Assembly (NCBI GenBank): GCA_934561725.1
Contig: CAKTGW010000061.1
Coordinates: 1-6,725 of the forward strand
DNA from: an uncultured Oscillospiraceae bacterium
GTDB lineage: Bacteria > Bacillota > Clostridia > Oscillospirales > Oscillospiraceae
Length of the DNA: 6,725 bases
Reading direction: 5' to 3'
Part shown: positions 1 through 6,643 of the stretch, one piece after another
Position numbering within the stretch: the first letter of the stretch is position 1
Layout of the letters: every line of letters starts with the position of its first letter
Program-made: the position numbers and the translations under genes
The notes under the pieces: generated by a model
What the model was told of the DNA's origin: nothing
What the model saw: only the letters and a program-made list of their open reading frames with translations
Databases searched by the model: none

Positions 1-2
1 GT

Positions 3-1181
3 TATGCACTGCTGCTGAGCAGACGCAGCGGCTCCGAGGAGAACACGGAGGAGCGATATGCCCTGTGCGCATCTGACGGCAGCTGGTGTACGGATTTCCT
101 TTACAGCAGCATTTACCTGAACAATGATGGCTATATCAACCTGTTTGATATACGCTATGATGCCGACGGTAATTATATCGGAGATATAGACCATGCCTGT
201 ATTATGGATTTTGACGGCAATGTAGTGCTCAACCTCTCGGATATCCGTCCGGAGGTCGATTTAGGTGACTACAGGAACGATCCGGATTTTCAGTATGACT
301 TTATGAATCTGAGCGAAGGCTTTGCCCGGGTCAGTCTGGAGGATGGACGGACCGTATTTATGGATTACAACGGAAAGCTTTTGCAGTCAGACGAATTTAA
401 CGGATACTTCGCCTCGGCTTATGCCTTCGTGGACGGGATCGCATGCGTGCAGCCCCAATGGGGCGGTCCGTGGGGCGTGATCGACAGCAGCGGAAAATGG
501 GTACTTCGTCCGGAGTATACGGATATGAGCTTTATGGACGGCGGGGGACTGATCGCAACCTGTGCAGACGGCCGGAAGCTGCTGTTCAGCACAAAAGGCG
601 AACAGCTGGCAGATCTCAGCGGGGTAGATGCACCCACGGCATATAAACTGAATAAAGGCTATCTGATCACCGACTGGAGCAGCGACACGATCAAGGGCTA
701 TGATGTGCAGCTGAATGATCTGGGACTGCTGGAATATCCGGACGTCTATGAGGGCAGAGCCGTATTCAAAACGGTACGAGCCGGACAGAATGGCTTTGTC
801 ATCTATGACGGTGAGGAGCAGATCTTTGTTGAGGGCGATTATACACAGCTGGAGCAGTACGGCGGCTATATCACCGCAGTAACAGCCGATGGTGAGGGCG
901 CATTGTTCTCACTGGATGGGGAAGTCCTGGCCAGCCTCAGCGGATGTGAGTACGGCGTCTATACGGTTCAGGACTATGCCACAGATACGGTTTATCTTGC
1001 CGGATGGTCCGGAAACAATGTCACGCTGGTGGGTATGGACGGCAAGGCTATTGTCTACCCGGGAGGGATCGGCAGCGGAATTATTCAGGGCTGCTATTCG
1101 CTGGTGGACGAGACCGGAGCATCGGTAGTAAATATGGATGGCACGTGTATTTTCCGCACCTCTATAGATTTTACTGATTAA
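3..1181 (+). CDS. WG-repeat-like beta-repeat protein, C-terminal part (5' end outside window)
   Basis: The reading frame is open from the first bases of the window to a TAA at 1179-1181, so 392 residues of a longer protein are visible and its true start and any signal peptide lie upstream. I see no enzyme motif. The protein is built of degenerate units about 30-50 residues apart, each with a short turn of the form D-x-x-G or D-G followed by hydrophobic residues, for example FDGN, DYNGK, DSSGK, TKGE, SLDGE, GMDGK and NMDGT. One unit (near nt 430-510) is close to a classical WG repeat, with the aromatic-glycine pair WG, then VID..GKWV and RPEY, preceded by F.DGIACV. In Firmicutes such repeats are usually found in secreted or surface-anchored proteins thought to bind ligands or partners; that location is inference here. 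The next gene starts 10 bases after the stop, so the two are probably one operon. Function unknown. Confidence 0.8.
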   Translation, partial: YALLLSRRSGSEENTEERYALCASDGSWCTDFLYSSIYLNNDGYINLFDIRYDADGNYIGDIDHACIMDFDGNVVLNLSDIRPEVDLGDYRNDPDFQYDFMNLSEGFARVSLEDGRTVFMDYNGKLLQSDEFNGYFASAYAFVDGIACVQPQWGGPWGVIDSSGKWVLRPEYTDMSFMDGGGLIATCADGRKLLFSTKGEQLADLSGVDAPTAYKLNKGYLITDWSSDTIKGYDVQLNDLGLLEYPDVYEGRAVFKTVRAGQNGFVIYDGEEQIFVEGDYTQLEQYGGYITAVTADGEGALFSLDGEVLASLSGCEYGVYTVQDYATDTVYLAGWSGNNVTLVGMDGKAIVYPGGIGSGIIQGCYSLVDETGASVVNMDGTCIFRTSIDFTD

Positions 1182-1191
1182 GGAATGGCAG

Positions 1192-1878
1192 ATGGAGAAG
1201 AACAAAAAAAGGATCCGCCGGATCTGGTGGTGCGTATATCTGCTGGCCTGTCTGGCCGCGGGAATCTGTACTGCGGCATTTGACCTGAGCACGGAAATGA
1301 CAGTGGCGCTCTTCCTGCTTTTGTGTCTGGCGGCGGTGCTCTCATGGTATGTGATCAATTTGATGTGGTACCGGGAGCTGAATGCCTCTGTTGCTGCGGC
1401 AGCTCCGCTGCTGCACAGCGATCCGGACCGGTATATTGCAGAGCTCACAAGGCTGCTGGGCAATAAAAAATCGCCGCAGCTCAGAGCTGTGTATTACATC
1501 AATCTCTGCGCGGCCTACTGCGAAAAGCAGGACTGGCTGGCGGCGCGGGCGCAGCTGGACAGACTGCGTCCACAAAGCCTGTCCGCGCCCTTGCGTGCCT
1601 GCTGGACGGCCAATCGTGCTTATGTTGGCTTTTATCTGGGGCAAAATGAAGCAGCGCATGCGCTTTTGGAGAAAAATGCTGTTCTGCTGCAAAAGCAGCG
1701 CATCCAGCCGGAGCTGAATACGCTGATGGAGGTGCTGGAGGTCTTTGACCTGTGTGGACAGAACCAGGCTGAGGAGGCACAGCGGGCGCTGGATATACTG
1801 CGCAAAAAGAAGCTTCCGGGGCTGGACAGCGATATAAAAGAGCTTCAAAAACGTCTGGAGCAGCTCAACGAAAAATAA
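1192..1878 (+). CDS. Two-helix membrane protein with TPR-like cytoplasmic domain, function unknown
   Basis: This 228-residue protein is not one I recognise by name. The start is ATG 1192, preceded by AAGGA with a 7-base spacer. The N-terminus is strongly basic (KNKKRIRR), followed by two hydrophobic segments at about residues 11-30 and 36-58 separated by a short acidic loop. By the positive-inside rule the N-terminus and the long C-terminal part should face the cytoplasm. Residues about 97-126, 134-167 and 175-206 look like three helix-turn-helix TPR-type units (pattern A.Y....W..A...L, then A.Y..LGQ...A..LLE, then LCGQ..EA..AL). A charged, probably helical tail ends the protein. TPR units usually hold protein partners, so a scaffold role at the membrane is plausible but unproven. 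It lies 10 bases behind the WG-repeat gene and just before a strong terminator, making it the last gene of that transcript. Confidence 0.85.
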   Translation: MEKNKKRIRRIWWCVYLLACLAAGICTAAFDLSTEMTVALFLLLCLAAVLSWYVINLMWYRELNASVAAAAPLLHSDPDRYIAELTRLLGNKKSPQLRAVYYINLCAAYCEKQDWLAARAQLDRLRPQSLSAPLRACWTANRAYVGFYLGQNEAAHALLEKNAVLLQKQRIQPELNTLMEVLEVFDLCGQNQAEEAQRALDILRKKKLPGLDSDIKELQKRLEQLNEK

Positions 1879-1899
1879 TAAAACATATTTGGGCAGACA

Positions 1900-1929
1900 A
1901 AGGCTCCCCTTGGCATCAAGGGGAGCCTT
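1900..1929 (+). terminator. Rho-independent terminator between convergent genes
   Basis: A perfect 12-bp stem (AAGGCTCCCCTT pairing with AAGGGGAGCCTT) closes a six-base loop, GGCATC. It lies 21 bases after the stop of the TPR-like gene. On the plus strand the stem is followed by ATCAATTTTCTG, a short interrupted T tract, which fits termination of the WG-repeat/TPR transcript. On the minus strand the hairpin lies 36 bases after the stop of the zinc-peptidase gene, but it is followed by GTCTGCCC with no immediate T tract. It may therefore serve both directions, with a weaker case for leftward transcription. Confidence 0.85.
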
Positions 1930-1965
1930 ATCAATTTTCTGCTTATTCTTGTGAAGTGTGGCGGA

Positions 1966-2652
1966 TCAATCCCGGCGGCGTCCGCCCACAATCACCAGCA
2001 GACGGAGCAGTTGAGCCAGAGAAACTGCCAGGGCGGCAACATAGGTCATGGCGGCGGCAGACAGAGTTTTGCGGGCGCCGGCCATTTCATCTTCATCCAG
2101 CAGGTGTCCGGCCTCAATCGCGGCCAGAGCACGGTGGCTTGCATTGAACTCTGTAGGCAGTGTGATCAGCTGGAATATGGTAGAGAGGCCAAAGCACGCA
2201 ATGCCCAGATAGGCCAGATTGAGCATGTTCAGCAGCAAGCCTACAAGGACAAGGGGGAAAGCCAGCTGAGAGCCAATGTTGGTCATGGGAATAATGGCGG
2301 CACGCAGCTTGATGGGCGTATAGCCCACGGCGTATTGAATGGCGTGTCCGGCTTCGTGTGCGGCCACGCCGATGGCTGCGGTAGAAGTATCTCCATATAC
2401 GCTGTCAGAAAGGCGGATCACATTACTGCGGGGATCATAGTGGTCTGTGAGATTGCCGGAGATATGCTCGATCCGAACCTGGTAAAGCCCGTTTGCATCC
2501 AGAACGGCCCGGGCGGCGTCGGCACCCGTGATGTGCCGGCGGGAGCGCTGCTGCCGATAGCGGCTGAAGGTGGAATTTACGCGGGCGCTGGCCCACATAG
2601 CCAGAAGAATGGCGGGCATGACAAGAACAAGATATGTGTAATCAAAATACAT
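1966..2652 (-). CDS. yugP: YugP-family membrane zinc metallopeptidase
   Basis: This 228-residue protein matches the neutral zinc metallopeptidase family typified by Bacillus YugP (Zn_peptidase_2), in full length and motif order. A first membrane helix spans residues about 5-24. A soluble stretch follows with the family signatures DHYDP (70-74) and VIRLS (78-82). The zinc motif HEAGH, of the HEXXH type, is at 99-103: H99 and H103 should bind zinc and E100 should be the catalytic base. Two more hydrophobic segments lie at about 118-164, then LPTEFNAS (165-172), whose E168 is the likely third zinc ligand, and a last helix at about 200-222. The start at 2652 has AGGTG five bases upstream. The substrate is not known; members are assumed to cleave proteins at the membrane. 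It lies 77 bases downstream of the carbonic anhydrase-like gene on the same strand and may be read from that transcript or from its own weak promoter. Confidence 0.93.
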   Translation of the reverse strand: MYFDYTYLVLVMPAILLAMWASARVNSTFSRYRQQRSRRHITGADAARAVLDANGLYQVRIEHISGNLTDHYDPRSNVIRLSDSVYGDTSTAAIGVAAHEAGHAIQYAVGYTPIKLRAAIIPMTNIGSQLAFPLVLVGLLLNMLNLAYLGIACFGLSTIFQLITLPTEFNASHRALAAIEAGHLLDEDEMAGARKTLSAAAMTYVAALAVSLAQLLRLLVIVGGRRRD

Positions 2653-2681
2653 ACATACACCTACTTTTTAATATTGTTACT

Positions 2682-2710
2682 ATAATACCCGATAATTGTG
2701 AATAAATCTA
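2682..2710 (-). promoter_or_regulatory. Possible promoter for the zinc-peptidase gene
   Basis: Read leftward, TAGATT (2710-2705) and TATTAT (2687-2682) are separated by 17 bases. The first matches the -35 consensus at only three of six positions; the second matches the -10 consensus well. The surrounding 77-base gap is clearly more AT-rich than the coding DNA on either side, and I see no terminator hairpin in it. The gene could therefore be expressed both from here and by read-through from the upstream carbonic anhydrase-like gene. AT-rich gaps give such matches by chance, so this is tentative. Confidence 0.35.
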
Positions 2711-2729
2711 CATATTTGCGACGACTGCC

Positions 2730-3212
2730 TCAGAATTGTTCCGGAGCGATCTCTGCATAGTGGGCGGCAGTATAACGGTTTTTCTCCCATTCATCCGGCG
2801 TTGTGCTCCGGATGACCCGGGCGGGTGCGCCTACAGCCAGACTGTTGTCGGGGATGACTGTGCCGCCGGTAACAAGTGCTCCGGCTGCAATAATGCAGTT
2901 TTTGCCGATCACGGCCCGGTCCATGATAATAGAACCCATGCCGAGCAGCGTGTTGTCGCCCACGGAGCAGCCGTGCACGATGGCACCGTGACCGATCGTC
3001 ACGTTTCGGCCGATGGAGACCGGACAGCCTGCGCTGATGTGCAGCAGACAGCCGTCCTGTACATTTGTGCCCACACCGATATGGATGCTGTCATAGTCTG
3101 CACGGATAACGCTGTTGTACCACACATTTACATTTTCCTCCAGCGTAACATCTCCGACTACGGCAGCGCCGGGGGCAATATGTACTGTGGGGTGGATGAC
3201 CGGTGTTTTCAT
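2730..3212 (-). CDS. Gamma-class carbonic anhydrase-like hexapeptide-repeat protein
   Basis: This 160-residue protein folds, by family, as a left-handed beta helix that works as a trimer with metal sites between subunits. Hexapeptide-repeat sequence runs through about residues 10-130 (for example IAPGAAVVGDVTL and VSIGRNVTIGHGAIV). The three metal-binding histidines of the gamma carbonic anhydrase family are present: H58 in QDGCLLH, and H75 and H80 in GHGAIVH, with the correct five-residue spacing. R37 and D39 in VIRAD and Q52-D53 are also the conserved residues. The acidic proton-shuttle loop of archaeal Cam is absent, as in the YrdA/PaaY/YtoA branch, so carbonic anhydrase activity cannot be assumed. 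The start at 3212 was chosen because AGGAG (3225-3221) lies eight bases before it and the protein then has the family's usual N-terminus; a longer in-frame extension to 3290 would run through the promoter. It is the first gene of a leftward pair with the zinc peptidase. Confidence 0.93.
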   Translation of the reverse strand: MKTPVIHPTVHIAPGAAVVGDVTLEENVNVWYNSVIRADYDSIHIGVGTNVQDGCLLHISAGCPVSIGRNVTIGHGAIVHGCSVGDNTLLGMGSIIMDRAVIGKNCIIAAGALVTGGTVIPDNSLAVGAPARVIRSTTPDEWEKNRYTAAHYAEIAPEQF

Positions 3213-3220
3213 AGCTACAT

Positions 3221-3225
3221 CTCCT
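3221..3225 (-). promoter_or_regulatory. Ribosome binding site fixing the carbonic anhydrase-like start
   Basis: AGGAG read leftward ends eight bases before ATG 3212. No comparable site stands before the longer in-frame start at 3290, so this decides in favour of the 160-residue protein. Confidence 0.85.
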
Positions 3226-3261
3226 GAAAGTTTACATAATACATAAATCGGACATATCCAT

Positions 3262-3290
3262 AGTTTATCATGGCTGCTTGTGGAGGTCAA
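3262..3290 (-). promoter_or_regulatory. Putative sigma-A promoter for the carbonic anhydrase-like gene
   Basis: Read leftward, TTGACC (3290-3285) and TAAACT (3267-3262) are separated by 17 bases, matching the consensus at five and four of six positions. Transcription would begin near 3255, giving a leader of roughly 43 bases before the ATG at 3212. The -35 box falls inside the spacer of the opposing addB promoter. Confidence 0.6.
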
Positions 3291-3306
3291 TGAGTTGTGA
3301 TAAAAT
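3278..3306 (+). promoter_or_regulatory. addB: Putative extended -10 promoter for addBA
   Basis: TAAAAT (3301-3306) matches the -10 consensus at five of six positions and is preceded by TGA, giving the TG-n extended -10 arrangement common in Firmicutes. TTGTGG (3278-3283) lies 17 bases upstream as a weak -35. Transcription would start near 3312, about 20 bases before the Shine-Dalgarno-led ATG at 3335. No LexA box was recognised, so damage induction is not supported by the sequence. Confidence 0.6.
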
Positions 3307-3322
3307 ACAGCTGACTAACTTC

Positions 3323-3328
3323 AGGAGG
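3323..3328 (+). promoter_or_regulatory. addB: Ribosome binding site fixing the addB start
   Basis: A perfect AGGAGG stands six bases before ATG 3335. The upstream in-frame TTG at 3278 would add 19 residues but overlaps the probable -35 box and would put the conserved N-terminal nucleotide-binding segment unusually far in. Confidence 0.9.
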
Positions 3329-3334
3329 CGGAAT

Positions 3335-6300
3335 ATGCTGAAGCTGATTACCGGCAGAGCAAAAAGCGGAAAAACGGCCCGGGTGATGGACGAGATGGCT
3401 GCACGGGCGGCCCGGGGAGAAAACGGAATATGGCTGATCGTCCCCGAACAGTACAGTCACGAGGCTGAGCGCGAGCTGTGCCGTATGTGCGGCGACGGGA
3501 TGAGCCTGCACGCCGAAGTGCTGAGCTTTACCCGACTGGCACGGCGGATCACTGACCGGATCGGCGGCGAGCGCCGTTTTCTTACCAACAGCGGCCGCAT
3601 TCTGGCGCTGAATAAGGCGCTGGAGAATATCTGGAGCCGTCTGCGCGTCTATGGCTCAGCGCGCCGCGGGACCGAATTGCAGCAGGTGCTGCTTAAAGCG
3701 ATAGATGAGCTGAAAAACGCACATATTACGGCTGAACGCCTGATGGAAGAGGCACAGAGCGGAGAAGACGCTCTGCATGATAAGTTGGGGGATCTCTCGC
3801 TGATCCTTGCCGCCTATGATGCGGTGACGTCCAGAGGAGAGCTGGATCCCGGCGACCGGATGAGCGCTCTGGCGGAGAATCTGAACGAACATCCCGAGCT
3901 GCGTCTGGGTGCAATATATATAGACGGCTTTGTGGACTTTACGCCCGCAGAGCGCGAGGTGATCCACGCGCTTGCCGGGCACTGTACAGACCTTACGCTC
4001 TGCCTCACCATGGAAGAGCTGTATGAGGAAAATGAGGTTTTTGAACTGTCCCGCAGGACGGCGCTTTGGTTTGCCAAGCTGGCGGAAAGCTGGGGCGAAA
4101 GGCTGGAGCTCTGTACAATGCATCAGAGCTCCGATACGCCTGCGGCAATACTGGAACGCTATCTTTTTGGGTATACAGAGCAGAGCTTTGATGCTGAGGG
4201 AAAGGTCGTGCTCTGCCGCGGCAGCAGTATTCAGCAGGAGTGCGCCCTTGCCGCAGCCCGTGCATGCCAGCTGGTGCAGAGCGGATGCCGCTGGCGGGAT
4301 ATTGCCGTGGCTGTGCGTGGCTTTGAGGACTACCGCAGCGCGCTGGAGCAGGCCTTTGAACAGTACAAAGTTCCGCTGTATGTGGCCGGACGCAGTGATG
4401 TACTGCAAAAGCCGCTACCGCTTATGCTCTGTTCAGCCATGGATGCGGCTGTGGGCGGCTATGAATATGAGGATATGTTTGCCTGTCTGAAAACCGGACT
4501 TATGGGCTTGAACCGGGATGAGACGGACCGGCTGGAAAATTACTGCATTCTTTGGTCCGTGCGCGGCTCCATGTGGCAGAGAGAGTGGACTCAGCACCCG
4601 GAGGGCTATGATCACGAATTTGACCCGGAGAGTGCGGCGGCGCTGGAGCGGCTGAATGCACTTCGGTGCCGGGTCATTACGCCGCTGGAGCATTTGCGCC
4701 GTGCGGGACGTCAGGGGCGGACCGTTGCCGAACAGGCAAGAGCCGTAGCCGGCTTTTTCGAGGAGGTCCATCTCCCGGAAAACCTGGAGCGCCGGGCTGG
4801 GACTTTGCTGGATCGCGGCGAGCCGGCTCTGGCGGCTGAGTACAGCCAGCTGTGGGATGTTGCAGTAGAGGCACTGGAGCAGGCGGTTCTGGTGCTGGGT
4901 GATGCGGAGATGTCTCTGGAAGAATTTGGACGGCTCTATAAGCTGATGCTGATGCAGTGCGATGTGGGCAGCATCCCTGTTTCACTGGATCGGGTCACGG
5001 CTGGTGAGATGGACCGTATGCGCCGCAGAAGGCTGCGGCATCTGATCGTTTTGGGCGCGTCAGATCAGCGGCTTCCTCAGATCCAGGAGCAGGGCGGCGT
5101 GTTTTCCCCGGAGGAACGGCGCCAGCTGCTGGAAATGGGGATCGAGCTGGGCAGCGGTGCCGGAACAGAACTGGAGCGGGAGATGAACATCATTTATAAC
5201 TGCATCAGCCTGCCGGCAGAGTCGATCACACTGAGCTATTGCCCGGCCGGTGCGGATGGCGCGGCAGCACAGCCCTCCTTTGTCATGCGCCGGGCGCAGC
5301 AACTGTTCGGGCTGGAGATCCATCCCATAGACAGCGCCGGAGCTGCGGGGTGGAGCCGCAGCAGTGCATGGCTGCTGGCGGCCGGCGCTCTGCGCAGCGG
5401 TGAGCCTGTGGGACTTGCGGCTCTGTCCTATTTCCGGAACAAGGGCGCCGGTCAGCGACTGGAGGCGCTGAAGCAGCGGGCAGAGATGGACCGTGGGCGC
5501 TTGTCTGAACAGAGTGTACGTGCCTTGTACGGTGAGAAGCTGCGCCTTTCAGCCAGCCGGGTAGAACGGTTTTCCTCCTGCAAATTTGCCTTTTTCATGC
5601 AGTATGGCCTGAAGGCGCGGCCGCGGCAGAGCGCCGGCTTTGATCCGCCCCAGATGGGCAGCTTTATCCACTATGTGCTGGAGCACACCGTGCGGGATAT
5701 CTGCGCAGAGGGCTCCTTTGCTCAGACAAGCCGGGAACAGGTGGACAGGCTTTGCGACCGTTATGTGGAGGCGTATGTCCATGAAAAGCTGAACGACTTC
5801 CGGGAGCGCACAGAGCGCTTTATCTATCTGTTCCGCCGCATGAACCATACGGTTCGTGCTGTGGTTTGGGATATGGTAGAGGAGCTGTCGCGATCCGATT
5901 TTGAGCCGCTGGATTTCGAACTCAGCTTTTCCGGTGCGGGTGTTGAGGCGCTGGAACTGGGAGAGGATGCGCAGCTGGTGGGTACGGCAGACCGTGTGGA
6001 CGGATGGCTCCACGACGGAAAGCTGTATCTCCGTGTGATGGACTATAAGACCGGACGGAAGAGCTTTGACCTTGCGGATGTCTGGTATGGCCGCAATATG
6101 CAGATGCTGATGTATCTTTTCGCACTGGCACAGCGCGGAAAAGCGCGCTACGGACACGAGATCGTCCCCGCGGGGGCCCTGTATGTTCCGGCACGGGAGA
6201 GCCTGATCTCCGCCGATGGAGAGCTTTCGGAAGAGGAGCTGGCAGAGCGGCGTGGAAAGGAAAAGCGCCGCAGCGGACTTGTACTCAACGATCCGGCGGT

Positions 6301-6643
6301 GCTGGAGGCTATGGAGCACGGACAAGACACCCGGTATCTGCCTGTTGTGTTCAAAAAGGGGCAGCCTACGGGCGATGCACTGGCAACGGCTGAGCAGCTG
6401 GGCTGTATCGCACGGTTCCTGGACGAGAGCCTGCGCGAGCTGGCAGGAGAACTGAAGAGCGGAAGCATTGAGGCGGATCCATATTACCGCAGCCAGCAGG
6501 AAAATGCCTGCCTCTGGTGCGAATATCGGGATGCCTGCTTCTTCACCGAGGGGCGCGATAAGCGCAATTATGCATTAAAGATGAAATACGACAGGGTGTA
6601 TGAGCTCATGCGGGAGAAGGAGGCGGAACATGGCAAAGCTTGA
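3335..6643 (+). CDS. addB: AddB, helicase-nuclease subunit (ATP-dependent deoxyribonuclease subunit B)
   Basis: AddB pairs with AddA in the cytoplasm to unwind and resect double-strand DNA breaks, stopping at Chi-like sites to leave a 3' tail for RecA. The 1102-residue length is close to the usual size of about 1150. The N-terminus carries a Walker A motif, GRAKSGKT (residues 7-14), then the family stretch LIVPEQYSHEAE (34-45). The long middle is the helicase-like region, which in characterised AddB has lost helicase motor function and takes part in Chi recognition. The C-terminal nuclease is complete: H779 in GSFIHYVLEH, D886 in GTADRVDG, D903 and K905 in MDYKTG, and the QxxxY motif Q923-Y927. 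The four cysteines expected to hold a 4Fe-4S cluster are C749 (RFSSC) and C1059, C1062 and C1068, in C-x2-C-x5-C spacing as in Bacillus. The last 14 bases overlap addA, so the two are one operon. Confidence 0.97.
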   Translation: MLKLITGRAKSGKTARVMDEMAARAARGENGIWLIVPEQYSHEAERELCRMCGDGMSLHAEVLSFTRLARRITDRIGGERRFLTNSGRILALNKALENIWSRLRVYGSARRGTELQQVLLKAIDELKNAHITAERLMEEAQSGEDALHDKLGDLSLILAAYDAVTSRGELDPGDRMSALAENLNEHPELRLGAIYIDGFVDFTPAEREVIHALAGHCTDLTLCLTMEELYEENEVFELSRRTALWFAKLAESWGERLELCTMHQSSDTPAAILERYLFGYTEQSFDAEGKVVLCRGSSIQQECALAAARACQLVQSGCRWRDIAVAVRGFEDYRSALEQAFEQYKVPLYVAGRSDVLQKPLPLMLCSAMDAAVGGYEYEDMFACLKTGLMGLNRDETDRLENYCILWSVRGSMWQREWTQHPEGYDHEFDPESAAALERLNALRCRVITPLEHLRRAGRQGRTVAEQARAVAGFFEEVHLPENLERRAGTLLDRGEPALAAEYSQLWDVAVEALEQAVLVLGDAEMSLEEFGRLYKLMLMQCDVGSIPVSLDRVTAGEMDRMRRRRLRHLIVLGASDQRLPQIQEQGGVFSPEERRQLLEMGIELGSGAGTELEREMNIIYNCISLPAESITLSYCPAGADGAAAQPSFVMRRAQQLFGLEIHPIDSAGAAGWSRSSAWLLAAGALRSGEPVGLAALSYFRNKGAGQRLEALKQRAEMDRGRLSEQSVRALYGEKLRLSASRVERFSSCKFAFFMQYGLKARPRQSAGFDPPQMGSFIHYVLEHTVRDICAEGSFAQTSREQVDRLCDRYVEAYVHEKLNDFRERTERFIYLFRRMNHTVRAVVWDMVEELSRSDFEPLDFELSFSGAGVEALELGEDAQLVGTADRVDGWLHDGKLYLRVMDYKTGRKSFDLADVWYGRNMQMLMYLFALAQRGKARYGHEIVPAGALYVPARESLISADGELSEEELAERRGKEKRRSGLVLNDPAVLEAMEHGQDTRYLPVVFKKGQPTGDALATAEQLGCIARFLDESLRELAGELKSGSIEADPYYRSQQENACLWCEYRDACFFTEGRDKRNYALKMKYDRVYELMREKEAEHGKA
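6617..6623 (+). promoter_or_regulatory. addA: Ribosome binding site of addA, inside the end of addB
   Basis: AAGGAGG lies six bases before the addA ATG at 6630 and inside the addB coding sequence. A strong site this close to the addB stop lets ribosomes finishing addB restart on addA, which fits equal production of the two subunits. Confidence 0.85.

Noticed and set aside
909..1463. A minus-strand open frame spanning the junction of the WG-repeat and TPR-like genes.
   Set aside because: It is antisense to two plausible genes with proper spacing and a ribosome site, and its translation shows no domain or coherent membrane pattern.
1951..2685. A long open frame on the plus strand opposite the zinc-peptidase gene.
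   Set aside because: It mirrors a clearly real gene with the HEAGH motif on the other strand, has low-complexity, glycine/glutamine/histidine-rich composition with no recognisable domain, and lacks a ribosome site. It is a shadow of codon bias.
2736..3227. An open frame on the plus strand opposite the carbonic anhydrase-like gene.
   Set aside because: The minus-strand gene has all metal ligands and a good ribosome site; the opposite frame has no recognisable family feature and lies antisense across nearly the whole gene.
3250..3259. An imperfect palindrome, GGACATATCC, resembling part of a Firmicute LexA (SOS) box.
   Set aside because: It does not match the CGAAC-N4-GTTCG consensus on the right half, has mismatched pairs between its arms, and lies downstream of the leftward promoter rather than at the addB promoter.
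3278..3334. A 19-residue N-terminal extension of AddB from a TTG codon.
   Set aside because: The ATG at 3335 has a perfect AGGAGG six bases upstream and begins the conserved N-terminus. The extension runs through the likely addB promoter, so those codons would not be in the transcript.
3656..4408. A 250-codon open frame on the minus strand within addB, and several shorter ones along the gene.
   Set aside because: addB is continuous with conserved motifs from end to end; the antisense frames have no ribosome sites or known domains and reflect GC-rich codon use.
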